From the NCBI RefSeq assembly GCF_023702715.1, contig NZ_CP098480.1, positions 2,108,001 to 2,172,000 on the forward strand: 64,000 nucleotides of DNA. The letters run 5' to 3'. The translations under genes and the position numbers were made by a program. Each line of letters begins with the position of its first letter. Position 1 is the stretch's first letter. This document shows positions 27,814 to 36,552 of this stretch, piece after piece. The notes beneath the pieces are model-generated. The model saw only the letters and a program-made list of their open reading frames with translations. It made no database searches and had not been told where the DNA came from. Source of the DNA: Acinetobacter sp. C32I. GTDB lineage: Bacteria > Pseudomonadota > Gammaproteobacteria > Pseudomonadales > Moraxellaceae.

Positions 27814-28233
27814 TATTGACCTCCGTGTTTAACACATCCATATTTGTTTATTTTTATAGTGTTCCTATATCAATCACCGACGATTTTCTAATCTATAAAT
27901 CTTCTGTGATGTGTATAAAAACAAATCATTTAAAAAATTATATGTTAATTATTTTTAAATACTAGTTTTATTTTTCTAAACAATTAAGGCCAAAAAATTA
28001 AAAACCTTTTATTTATGTCACAAAAAAAGCTCACCATATTTTTTATATGCTGAGCTGTACTATATTTTTATTTAAAAATTAAACAACTGATATTTATTAG
28101 AAAAATAAATATATCTATTTTTTCTATAAAAATAATCCCACAACGATATTACTCTTCATGCAAAAGAATAACCCTATTCTAAAAACACAGAAAATTAATA
28201 ATATTTACAAATAAATATATTCATTGATTTAAA
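27814..28233. other. 420-base gene-free region between the TPS pair and the paralog array
   Basis: Very A+T-rich. It holds the terminator of the TPS operon (28022-28056). The roughly 200 bases nearest paralog D should contain its promoter and end in its GGAGGT site. No open frame or repeat of note. Confidence 0.6.
28022..28056 (-). terminator. Terminator of the tpsA-tpsB unit
   Basis: AGCTCAGCATAT and ATATGGTGAGCT pair with a single mismatch around AAAAA and are followed by eight T in the minus direction. It lies about 180 bases beyond the tpsB stop. Confidence 0.7.
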
Positions 28234-29937
28234 TTAAAATCTCCATCCAATACCAAACTGCAAGCGTGGTTGCTGATCCTTGTCGCTTTTCGCTGCTGAA
28301 GTATTTCGCCATGCAAGTGTCGCATTATAGTCAAAGTCTTGATAGCCACCGCCAAAACCAATCCCTGTACTTGCCAAAGCGCGGGTATTTTTATCACTAA
28401 GATATGGATTTTTATTTTGCTGTATTCGTCCAACATCTTGGAATAAATAAGTATTTAGCCATGGTGTTAGTTGATAATAAAAATTAATTGATGCCCCCCA
28501 ACCTTGATCTCCAAGTCCTTCTGCTACTGGATAAGCACGCATTTGGTTCAAGGAAAATTTCTCGGCGGAATCAAGATTCTTAGATGCAAGTTGTCCATAT
28601 AACTCACTGGTCAACCATGAAGATGCTGTTAATCTTTGCTGTCTGGAAAGCTTAAGTTCATATTTATTGAAACTGCCTTGGGTCTTTGCAGATAAACGAT
28701 CGATATTCAAAGCCGATGGGCTTTGTATGTTCAGATTGCCAATCGTCGTGATCAACTCAAATTGATTAATACCACCTTTGGCATCTCCAATTCCCCAATC
28801 ATCCATTCGACTAAAACTGAGTGAGATACGACTCGCCTCTATCTGTTTGGTTGTCTCTGTATTCGTCGCCGCGATTTCATCAAATAATTTTCTTTTTTCA
28901 GCCAAAAGCTTCAAATTCAGATTGGTTTTCGGACTTCGGATCAATGGATAAATGAGGTTTATATTATAGTTTTCAGAGGTCCCTGTAGCATCCAATTGCT
29001 TAAACTGTTCACCCAGTTCATATTCAGTTCTACTATAACCACCGCCCAGCCATAGACCCGTTCCTGTTATAGGTAATCGGGCATTTAGACTTCCTGAAAC
29101 CAAATCTTGATTACTTCCGAGTAATTGAGCAGATAGCTTCTCTCCATATCCCAACAAACTATTACTTTCGAGATAGCCTGAAAGTCGATATTTTCCTGTA
29201 TAGCTACTTCCAGCGTTATCAATACCAATTCGTCCGAGCCAAGTTGGCTGTCCCAGAATGTCCAGAACAAGGTCGGTTTGCCCAATCTGTTCGCCAGCCT
29301 GTAGGTTTGCCTGAATTTGCCCCACACCTGCTAGGTCTGAAATAAGGAGCAAAGTCTGATTACTTTGCTGTCGTTGTAACGCCTGATGATGAGGAATTTG
29401 ATCGGTAAAGCGCTGAATGGTTGTATCTTTAATTCTAGACTGGTTATTTAAAATAACTTGCCCCAGTTGTCCTTCTAAAATTCGGATCACCAATATTCCA
29501 TTTTCTAATTTTTGTTTGGGTAGATAAGCTTTCGCTAGAAAGTAACCCTGTTTTTTATAGTATTGGGTGATTCGTTCTGCACTAAGCTGTAAATCAGCCA
29601 GTACCTTATTTTTATTTTCCAGTGATTTGACTAAATCATGTAAAACTGCTGTAGCAATTTGTCGATTCCCTTCTATCTGGACTTTTGTGACCCAAATAGG
29701 GGTTTGATCCTGACTATAATTTTGCTGCGATGAATCAGCGCCAAAGTACTGTTGGTCTGTTTTTGGTGTCTCTTTGAATTGTTCAGGACTTAATTGCTTC
29801 GTAATAATGCCACTATCAGGAATCATAACATCTGCACGGACAATAGATGAACCAGCAACCAAAATGCTAATCCCTCCCATTACTTGAAGGAGTGTTCTAT
29901 TGCGCATCCCTGCTTGTTTATATAAATAAAATTTCAT
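28234..29937 (-). CDS. Two-partner secretion transporter, TpsB/FhaC/ShlB type
   Basis: An outer-membrane beta-barrel of the Omp85-related TpsB family that exports its TpsA partner from periplasm to surface. With the start at ATG 29937 (AGAGAAATA upstream; a TTG seven codons earlier is less likely) it has 567 residues. The signal region is near residues 15-37. A POTRA-type domain begins about residue 80 (WVTKVQIEGNRQIATAVL; YYKKQGYFLAKAYLP). The C-terminal barrel ends in FGIGWRF, with the terminal phenylalanine recognised by the BAM complex. MRAYPVAEGLGDQGW matches the conserved L6-loop motif (VRGYP in many members) with Gly replaced by Ala. It lies just downstream of its TpsA gene. Confidence 0.93.
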   Translation of the reverse strand: MKFYLYKQAGMRNRTLLQVMGGISILVAGSSIVRADVMIPDSGIITKQLSPEQFKETPKTDQQYFGADSSQQNYSQDQTPIWVTKVQIEGNRQIATAVLHDLVKSLENKNKVLADLQLSAERITQYYKKQGYFLAKAYLPKQKLENGILVIRILEGQLGQVILNNQSRIKDTTIQRFTDQIPHHQALQRQQSNQTLLLISDLAGVGQIQANLQAGEQIGQTDLVLDILGQPTWLGRIGIDNAGSSYTGKYRLSGYLESNSLLGYGEKLSAQLLGSNQDLVSGSLNARLPITGTGLWLGGGYSRTEYELGEQFKQLDATGTSENYNINLIYPLIRSPKTNLNLKLLAEKRKLFDEIAATNTETTKQIEASRISLSFSRMDDWGIGDAKGGINQFELITTIGNLNIQSPSALNIDRLSAKTQGSFNKYELKLSRQQRLTASSWLTSELYGQLASKNLDSAEKFSLNQMRAYPVAEGLGDQGWGASINFYYQLTPWLNTYLFQDVGRIQQNKNPYLSDKNTRALASTGIGFGGGYQDFDYNATLAWRNTSAAKSDKDQQPRLQFGIGWRF

Positions 29938-29973
29938 TATTTCTCTAAATTTAATCAATATCTTATTATTTAG

Positions 29974-29997
29974 GACCAGAGGCTTAAGCCTCTGGTC
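29974..29997. other. Perfect hairpin between tpsA and tpsB
   Basis: Ten-base arms (GACCAGAGGC and GCCTCTGGTC) around TTAA, with the TTAA itself symmetric. There is no T run on either side, so it is not a standard terminator. Its position between the two cistrons suits an mRNA-stabilising or processing element. Confidence 0.6.
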
Positions 29998-30023
29998 TTA
30001 TATCTTAATAATCTCTTTTAATC

Positions 30024-32981
30024 TTAATGATTATAGCGAAGCCATGGGGTTGTATTATCTTCATCAATCACCCATGTCGAGCTTGAGTTTGGATCCGAAG
30101 CATCGGCAATATCCCAACCTGAAAAAATCAGAATTTTTTGCAGTTCTGCTGTGGTTTTTCCAGTGCCGCCTGCACTACTAGATTGACCAGAAGTTTCGAT
30201 ATTCCAGTAACTATTAATGACTATACCATTAGCATAAGGGTCATCTCCAATGAGCCCCCCGACATGATTTACCCCAGTTACAGCTCCATTTGAATAACTA
30301 TTTTCAACCGTTCCAATATTATATCCAATGAGCCCTCCAACTGAAGTTGCACCTTCAGTTATACTTGTTGAATATGAATTTGTAACAATACCATCATTTC
30401 GACCAACAAGCCCACCAACCGAAGATTCTCCTTTTACCTTTCCTCCAGACAAACTTTGTTGAATTATACTATTAGGTGTATTGTAACCAACTAGTCCTCC
30501 AACATATTGACTTTGGACAGCACTATTCCCAATCACATCACCAGTAGCATAACTATTATTAACATACAAACGCGATGTTTCAGAATTAGCTACAATCTGG
30601 CCCACTAAACCTCCCAACGCAGTTAGGCCACTTACATTTCCAGTTGCATAACTATGATCTATATAATAATTTTCATTTTGTCCTGGAGAATAAGCGAGCA
30701 CTCCAGCTAAACCACCAGCACCAGCAAAAGCAAACTCTGGATGCCAGTTTCCATTGATATATGCCCCTGATAAAATATCGCCTGTCGCATAGCTATTATA
30801 AATTCCGACTGACTGACCAGCTAAGCCTCCCGCATATAAGCCAAATGTTACTCCAGTATTATCTTTGTCCCATTGTTCTGCTAATCGCGATAAATCAGAG
30901 AAAGTAATATCCCCAGTAGCATAACTGTCGTAAATTGGTAGAAGGCTCATTCCTACTAAACCTCCAACCCCCACAAAGCCTTTTACTTGCGCAGTTGAAT
31001 AGCTTTGACTAATTTTACCTTGATTAACTTCAAAATACGGGACACCTGCTTGGCCAATCAAACCACCAGTCAATAACAGTCCATCCACACGACCTGTACT
31101 ATAAGCATTTTTAATATCTCCCCCTAGATATAGTCCAGTTAAAGCACCAACATAAGCGAATCCATCCAAAGATATGTTAGTCAAACCTACATCTCTGAGC
31201 TCACTCTTATAGGTCACTCCAAATAAACCTTGTGGAATAGCTCCTAATTGATCAACACCTTCAGGTTTATGAATCGTTAAACCTTCTATCTGATGACCTA
31301 AACCATGAAAACCACCTTGAAAAGCGGGTACAGCTGAAGAGATTCCTTCACCTTGTAAATATTGGTAGACATCACTGACTTTCAGCTGCCCAATTGCCTC
31401 AAAGCCTTTACCATTATTCCAATTCACCGTATCAGACGCATCAATATTGCTACCTAAAGCATAGTTACCAGTCAGGTTATTTTGCATGCCCTGTAAGGTA
31501 TTGCTACTTGTATCCCCCTCGACACCCAGGTCATTAATTACAATATATGATTTATCATTAATCACTAAATCAGGTGATGAACCGCTGATATTAATCTTGG
31601 CACCATTATTTAAGTTGTAATCCGAACCAGCTCCATAGTTCATGGCAAGCTTGGCTTTATCTCCACTTAAGTCCAAATCGCTATTAAAATTAATATCTTT
31701 AGTTGCGGTTAGTGTTAGTGCGGTATTGGCGTTCCAACTGCTTGCATCATTGAGATTAATATTGCCTTGGCCTTCTGCCGTACCAATCGCATTCAAGCTG
31801 ACGTTACCTTTGTTTAAAGCATCACCCAAAGTGGTACTACTGACACTGCCACCAAAGAAATCGACATCAACATTTTTGGCTTTCAACTCCCAGCCACTGG
31901 TGGTCGGCGGTAAGCTGCTCGTACTATTTCGCTGTGTCGTGATATTGGTTCCTGAATTGATGTTTACCTCTGCCGCAGAGGTTTTAATCTGCCCACCATT
32001 ACCACCGTTCGGGGCGGATGCATCGAGGGTACCGCTAACATTTACCTTACCGCTGCTTAAATCACTGCCGAGCTCAATCACACCGCGAACATTATTCACC
32101 GTTTGTGCTTGGATCACGCCAACACTATTCACCACCGCATTACTTAATTCATCAATGCCTTTTGCAGTAAGGATCACTTTACCGCCATCGGCTTGAATCA
32201 TACCACCTGAGTTAATCAAGGCCTGTGCTTTACCTTGATTAATGGTGTAACCCAATAGGCTGCCATTATTTAGACTCAGGGTAATATCACCACCTGCTGC
32301 CAATAATACATTGCCCTGCGGTGCTTTGATCGTACCAGTCTGTTTTACTGTTGGGGCAATCAATGCCACTGTACCGCCTGTAGGTACCGTGATTTTGCCG
32401 CGGTTCTCAATGGTTTTGTTATTGCTAGTATTATTAAAATTAAAGAGATTATTATTAAAATCAGCATTACTCAGGTTTAAAGTCGATGCCACCAAACCCG
32501 CGGTATTCACCTGTGAGGTACTGCCAAATAGCACCCCATTCGGGTTAATAATAAACACTTGTCCATTGGCATTTAACTGACCATTTAAGTTGGATGCACT
32601 TGTACCTGTGACGCGGTTTAAGGTAATCGAGCTGCTATTCGGTTGCACGAAATTCACAATTTCATTGCTATTGGTGGAAAAGCTGCTCCAGTCAATTGCA
32701 GCTTTTGCGGTGGACTGGTTAATCGTGGTGGTGGTACCTGCGGTTGAAATGCTCGCTGTTCCAGAACTCACCACCCCACCTGTTGGTCCTGCAAATACAA
32801 TACTTGCACTCAATACATTCACCGCAAACAACGCTGCTAGTTTTACTGTATGGGCAACTGAGCTTTTAGATTTGATTTTTGTTGTTGATTGCGTTGCAAC
32901 AATGCCTCCTTTGGCCTTCTCACTCACGGCTTGCCAGCAAAGATGTGTTGCATTCCATACTACTTGATAGATTTTATTCAC
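30024..32981 (-). CDS. Two-partner secretion exoprotein (TpsA, haemagglutinin-like adhesin)
   Basis: The 985-residue protein begins with an extended signal peptide region (MNKIYQVVWNATHLCWQAVS, residues 1-20). This is followed by a basic stretch and a classic signal peptide cleaved after VFA (residue 64). The TPS domain follows, with the hallmark NPNG at 146-149 (VFIINPNGVLFG) and parallel beta-helix style repeats. The C-terminal third is a series of about nine GLUG-type repeats (VGGLVGxN; NSYATGDV). Such proteins are secreted adhesins of the HMW1/FHA kind. Translation starts at GTG 32981 with an AGGTGGG site. It is smaller than many TpsA proteins and lacks an obvious toxin domain. Confidence 0.93.
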   Translation of the reverse strand: MNKIYQVVWNATHLCWQAVSEKAKGGIVATQSTTKIKSKSSVAHTVKLAALFAVNVLSASIVFAGPTGGVVSSGTASISTAGTTTTINQSTAKAAIDWSSFSTNSNEIVNFVQPNSSSITLNRVTGTSASNLNGQLNANGQVFIINPNGVLFGSTSQVNTAGLVASTLNLSNADFNNNLFNFNNTSNNKTIENRGKITVPTGGTVALIAPTVKQTGTIKAPQGNVLLAAGGDITLSLNNGSLLGYTINQGKAQALINSGGMIQADGGKVILTAKGIDELSNAVVNSVGVIQAQTVNNVRGVIELGSDLSSGKVNVSGTLDASAPNGGNGGQIKTSAAEVNINSGTNITTQRNSTSSLPPTTSGWELKAKNVDVDFFGGSVSSTTLGDALNKGNVSLNAIGTAEGQGNINLNDASSWNANTALTLTATKDINFNSDLDLSGDKAKLAMNYGAGSDYNLNNGAKINISGSSPDLVINDKSYIVINDLGVEGDTSSNTLQGMQNNLTGNYALGSNIDASDTVNWNNGKGFEAIGQLKVSDVYQYLQGEGISSAVPAFQGGFHGLGHQIEGLTIHKPEGVDQLGAIPQGLFGVTYKSELRDVGLTNISLDGFAYVGALTGLYLGGDIKNAYSTGRVDGLLLTGGLIGQAGVPYFEVNQGKISQSYSTAQVKGFVGVGGLVGMSLLPIYDSYATGDITFSDLSRLAEQWDKDNTGVTFGLYAGGLAGQSVGIYNSYATGDILSGAYINGNWHPEFAFAGAGGLAGVLAYSPGQNENYYIDHSYATGNVSGLTALGGLVGQIVANSETSRLYVNNSYATGDVIGNSAVQSQYVGGLVGYNTPNSIIQQSLSGGKVKGESSVGGLVGRNDGIVTNSYSTSITEGATSVGGLIGYNIGTVENSYSNGAVTGVNHVGGLIGDDPYANGIVINSYWNIETSGQSSSAGGTGKTTAELQKILIFSGWDIADASDPNSSSTWVIDEDNTTPWLRYNH

Positions 32982-33337
32982 AATTATCCCACCTATTCTT
33001 AATATTTTTTAAAAAATTGCGGTTTATTTTTAACATATCTTTTTTATTATTTGATTAATTTATATATTTTCCTGACTAATGGTTAAAACTTTATCAAAGG
33101 ATAAATAAATCACATGCTAGCAATTATCTGTATTTGACAGTATTAAATTGAAAAAAGTGAGAAGAATAAAGAGTTTTGCTTAGATTGATAAAATTTAATC
33201 GACTTTAAATAAGAAAATACTAAAACTCTAAAAATTATTATTCGTTAAAAGCGATAAGAATTATATTTAACTTTTACGGAGAGGGTATTAACCATTGACC
33301 CTTTGATCAATGGTTAAAAACTTAAAACGATTAAAAA
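32982..33337. other. A+T-rich gap upstream of tpsA with an inverted repeat
   Basis: The promoter of tpsA should lie here. At 33288-33317, eleven-base arms (TTAACCATTGA and TCAATGGTTAA) form a hairpin about 20 bases past the dcd stop, but without a T run in the dcd direction. It may be a weak dcd terminator or a regulatory dyad. Nothing else was seen. Confidence 0.5.
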
Positions 33338-33907
33338 TTAGGTCTTTGGTAAAGTCACACCGGTTTGACCTTGATATTTACCACCACGGTCTTTATATGA
33401 TGTTTCACATACTTCATCGCTTTCAAAGAACAACATTTGTGCAACACCTTCACCTGCATAAATACGCGCTGGCAAATTGGTTGTATTTGAGAACTCTAGG
33501 GTAACGTGACCTTCCCACTCTGGCTCTAACGGCGTTACATTCACAATGATACCGCAACGCGCATAAGTTGATTTACCCAAGCAAACCGTGAGGACATTTC
33601 GTGGAATACGGAAGTATTCAATGGTACGTGCTAGCGCAAATGAGTTTGGTGGAATGATACACACATCAGATTCGATATCGATAAAGCTTTTATCATCGAA
33701 GTTCTTTGGGTCAACAATCGCTGAATGGACGTTGGTAAACACCTTAAACTCACGTGCACAACGGACATCGTAGCCATAGCTCGATACCCCATAAGAAATC
33801 AACTTTTCTCCGTTTTCATCAAAACGAACTTGATTCTCTGCATAAGGTTCAATCATGCCGTGTTTTTCGCTCATTTCACGAATCCAACGATCAGATTTTA
33901 TTGCCAT
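33338..33907 (-). CDS. dcd: dCTP deaminase
   Basis: Dcd converts dCTP to dUTP, the main source of dUMP for thymidylate synthesis in gammaproteobacteria. The 189-residue length is typical. The motif [23 protein letters not shown] is visible in parts at about 110-133 and carries the catalytic glutamate. [13 protein letters not shown] near residues 37-49 and [10 protein letters not shown] near 155-165 are also family features, as is the C-terminal [11 protein letters not shown] lid. It marks the return to core genome order (dcd, mrp, metG) after the accessory block. Confidence 0.96.
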   Translation of the reverse strand: MAIKSDRWIREMSEKHGMIEPYAENQVRFDENGEKLISYGVSSYGYDVRCAREFKVFTNVHSAIVDPKNFDDKSFIDIESDVCIIPPNSFALARTIEYFRIPRNVLTVCLGKSTYARCGIIVNVTPLEPEWEGHVTLEFSNTTNLPARIYAGEGVAQMLFFESDEVCETSYKDRGGKYQGQTGVTLPKT

Positions 33908-34008
33908 GACTTTTTATCCATAGACGAAGTTAATAATTGGCGAGTACTTTAACGTAAAATGGTATCAATGAAAACAACAGCACTATCCTGTTATGTAGAT
34001 AACGCTGT

Positions 34009-34060
34009 CAAAGTTATAAATTGATCAATGCTGACAAAGTTATAAATTGATCAATGCTGA
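34009..34060. repeat. Perfect tandem duplication of 26 bases at the end of a LysE-type gene
   Basis: Two identical 26-base units (34009-34034 and 34035-34060) abut. The right-hand unit contains the last codons and stop of the exporter gene, and the left-hand unit lies in its 3' untranslated region, so the protein is not altered. Confidence 0.9.
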
Positions 34061-34633
34061 ATAGCTAATGGGGATGGCAAAAGCCATAAGTACTACAGAT
34101 GCAGTGCGCTGTAATTTTGATTGAGACAACCATGCAACTTTATTCGTTGCTAACATTGCACCAACTGAAATCCAGAATAATGCAATTGGCAAAATCAAGC
34201 CGACAAAGGTGCTCATATGTGCCATATAAAGCTCTTGGCTTTTCCATACTGCAACAGGAAAAATCGCTGAAGCAAATAACAGTGCTTTAGGATTGAGCAA
34301 GGTCGCGCATAACAATTCTCTAGGTCGAATGGTCGGTTGATTTAAAGCCACTTCTTGGTTCGCAGTGCGCCATAATTTAATCGCAAGAAAGACGATATAA
34401 CCCGCACTTAATAATTTCAGAAAAATCGGCAAGGCAGGCAAAGTCGCTGAGACTTTACCAATCAGCAGGCCCCATGCACTAATTGCAATGATATAGCCAA
34501 TCGCTTCTGCAGGAATCAATAATAAAGATCGACGTAAACCGACCTGAATCCCCGAAGATGCCAATAAGGTATTGGTAGGGCCAGGCGTCAGCAGAATGGT
34601 AATGACTAAACCAATAAAGAACCATGAAATCAT
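34040..34633 (-). CDS. LysE/RhtB-family amino acid exporter
   Basis: The 197-residue integral membrane protein has about six helices. The family N-terminal motif appears as ILLTPGPTNTLLASSG, matching the conserved TPGP region of RhtB/LysE exporters, and LLNPKALLFASAIFP is the second conserved loop. Such proteins export amino acids or homoserine lactone-like compounds; the substrate is not predictable. A GAGGTC ribosome binding site precedes ATG 34633. The gene stands alone on the minus strand. Its 3' end is part of a 26-base tandem duplication. Confidence 0.86.
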   Translation of the reverse strand: MISWFFIGLVITILLTPGPTNTLLASSGIQVGLRRSLLLIPAEAIGYIIAISAWGLLIGKVSATLPALPIFLKLLSAGYIVFLAIKLWRTANQEVALNQPTIRPRELLCATLLNPKALLFASAIFPVAVWKSQELYMAHMSTFVGLILPIALFWISVGAMLATNKVAWLSQSKLQRTASVVLMAFAIPISYSALINL

Positions 34634-34949
34634 TGAATGACCTCACTAGAAGATCGTTTCAGATTAATCCAATTCCTAAACCATAGCAAAAAATTAACTG
34701 TAAACAGTTATGACCAAATATAACTTAAACAACTGTTTTATATTTACTTTATGGATTTCAAGTCAACTCTACTCAACAGTCACAGCATAAAAAGTGCCTA
34801 TTTAAAATACAAGAAATGTAAGCTATTCGCCTGAGTCTTGTTTTTAGTGCAATAATGTTCAGCGCTATTTTAAGTTTTCACTAAGTAAATCGTGTTATTT
34901 TTTATACAATTTCCTGTTTATCTATTCTATTGGGTCTATTTCCGCATTT
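34634..34949. other. Divergent intergenic region with a palindrome
   Basis: This gap lies between the exporter and the DUF2062 gene. A 16-base palindrome (TAACTGT-AA-ACAGTTA) at 34695-34710, about 60 bases upstream of the exporter start, could be an operator. A related half-site, AACTGTTT, occurs 30 bases further on. No other feature seen. Confidence 0.4.
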
Positions 34950-35507
34950 ATGCCTAAGCAATTCTTTCACAAGTGGCTGCCTTCATCAGAGAAAGTCGCG
35001 AGCTTAAAGCTAATGAAAATTTTTGGTGATCGCGCCTTAAATCCATTGCTTTGGTATGTGAATCGTCGCTCAATTGCAAAAGCCATGTTTATTGGTACCT
35101 TCTGGGGTATTTTACCTGTTCCATTCCATAGTCTGTTTATTATTCTGACGGTGTTATTTTTTGAGGTAAATTTACCGATTGGCCTCTGTATGGCTTGGCT
35201 CACTAATCCTTTTACCGTGGTGCCAATTCTGTATTTAGGCTTTTGGTTTGGGACAAAAATTTATCATGTCAATATGATTAATAAAGAGATGCTACTTGGT
35301 GTTCTGCATCAAATTTTAAACTGGATTAAGAACTTTGGGCATGGTCATATTGATTTTAGTTTGGCCAAAATTCTAGTTTCAGGTCTAATCATTGAAGCTG
35401 TTTTATTTGCCATTTTATTTTATCTAGCGACTCACCTGATGTGGCGCTGGATCGTGATTCGAAGCTGGCGCAAACGAGAAAAACAACAGCGAGAAGAAAC
35501 CATTTAA
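34950..35507 (+). CDS. DUF2062 membrane protein
   Basis: A 185-residue membrane protein whose segment MFIGTFWGILPVPFHSLFIILTVLFF and following WLTNPFTVVPILYLGFWFGTK are characteristic of DUF2062. It has about three to four membrane segments and a very basic C-terminal tail (RSWRKREKQQREE) likely to face the cytoplasm. The family is widespread in proteobacteria and lacks an established function. The ATG at 34950 has only a weak ribosome binding site. No operon partner. Confidence 0.84.
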   Translation: MPKQFFHKWLPSSEKVASLKLMKIFGDRALNPLLWYVNRRSIAKAMFIGTFWGILPVPFHSLFIILTVLFFEVNLPIGLCMAWLTNPFTVVPILYLGFWFGTKIYHVNMINKEMLLGVLHQILNWIKNFGHGHIDFSLAKILVSGLIIEAVLFAILFYLATHLMWRWIVIRSWRKREKQQREETI

Positions 35508-35531
35508 ATGATTTCCTCTCGATCACATTAA

Positions 35532-36407
35532 TTATTTAGCGTCCACTTTCGCCTTCATATATTGCTCAGCGACCTCAAGTGCATAGTCCTGACACGCTTC
35601 GCCTGTTGCAGGGTCATAGGCACCATTATTGGTAATATTATTCGATAAGATACGCACCCCAAGGAATGGTACTTTGAACTGTTGCGCAATTTGAGCCACC
35701 GATGCGGCTTCCATTTCTTCTACAGAGGTTCCGTATTTGGTATGGAAAAAGTTGATACGATCAAGTTCATTATTCCAGGTATCTGCTGAACCGATGGTGC
35801 CTTCAACCACTTGTCCTTTACTGTAATACACTTTAGCTTTATAAGCAGCGACCAATAACTCCTTATCCCCTTCGAATTTACGAATCGCAATCGGTTCTGG
35901 ATCAGACTCATCTTCTGGTAATACGTCAAAGGCCTCATTCCATTCCAACGCATTTGAACCACCGCCAATCGGTTTATTTGGCGTTTTAAATGCACCAATA
36001 TTGGTGGTGTATTTGCCTAATACAATATCAAACACCTTGAGGTCTGGATCATGTCCACCCGAGGTTCCCTGATTGATAATCGCAATCGGTTGATAATGCT
36101 GAATTGCAATGGCTGTCGCTGCGGCCGAGTTGCTCATGCCCATACGGGTTTTAGAGATCACCATTGGATAACCTTTATAGGTACCTTTCCAAAATTTCCA
36201 GCCACCAATGGTTTCAACACTGACATTTTCTAGTTTTGATGCCATTCGCTCTGATTCAACAGGCAATGCGCCTTGGATCACTATCGGCTGTAATTTTGCT
36301 TGTTCTTGAGGTTGAGTCGAATTTGAATTGCCGTCACCATTACATGCACCTAAAAATAGAGCCATACATACACTGGCAATACCGATAAAATATTTAACTT
36401 GCATCAT
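35532..36407 (-). CDS. Lipoprotein of the MTA/SAH nucleosidase (PNP/UDP) superfamily
   Basis: The N terminus is a lipoprotein signal peptide with lipobox LGAC (Cys about residue 22). The rest matches the nucleoside phosphorylase/MTA-SAH nucleosidase fold. IQGALPVESERM corresponds to the start with its conserved glutamate, NQGTSGG to the substrate loop, and VEEMEAASVAQIAQ to the ribose-binding helix. The segment that carries the catalytic aspartate in cytoplasmic enzymes (RxxSD) reads RILSNN here. A membrane-anchored periplasmic nucleosidase-like protein is unusual; it may act on exogenous nucleosides, or bind without catalysis. The gene is alone, with two adjacent ATG starts. Confidence 0.85.
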   Translation of the reverse strand: MMQVKYFIGIASVCMALFLGACNGDGNSNSTQPQEQAKLQPIVIQGALPVESERMASKLENVSVETIGGWKFWKGTYKGYPMVISKTRMGMSNSAAATAIAIQHYQPIAIINQGTSGGHDPDLKVFDIVLGKYTTNIGAFKTPNKPIGGGSNALEWNEAFDVLPEDESDPEPIAIRKFEGDKELLVAAYKAKVYYSKGQVVEGTIGSADTWNNELDRINFFHTKYGTSVEEMEAASVAQIAQQFKVPFLGVRILSNNITNNGAYDPATGEACQDYALEVAEQYMKAKVDAK

Positions 36408-36510
36408 TAACCTGTCTTAAAAAAGAAACCCTATACAAAGCAAGTAACGTACCTACTTTGCTGTTAAGGTGAGTTTTGAAATGGCCTAAATAAAAAGTGA
36501 TTTGCTTTAG

Positions 36511-36544
36511 AAAGCAAAAACCCAACATCAGCATGTTGGGTTTT
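36511..36544 (-). terminator. Intrinsic terminator of mrp/apbC
   Basis: Twelve-base arms (AAAACCCAACAT and ATGTTGGGTTTT) around a four-base loop, with five T at the minus-strand exit, nine bases past the stop. Confidence 0.88.
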
Positions 36545-36552
36545 CTGTGTAC

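Noticed and set aside
30100..31150. Repeated segments in the adhesin gene as possible DNA repeats or a CRISPR-like array
   Set aside because: The repeats are protein-level GLUG units with diverged codons and irregular spacing, not DNA repeats with constant spacers.
31642..32967. Plus-strand open frames opposite the adhesin gene
   Set aside because: They mirror the Asn/Thr/Gly-rich TPS domain and have no independent support.
12632..32981. A mobile island with insertion sequences or integrase
   Set aside because: No transposase, integrase, tRNA or attachment-like repeat was seen at either border. The block may still be acquired, but there is no direct sign of the mechanism.
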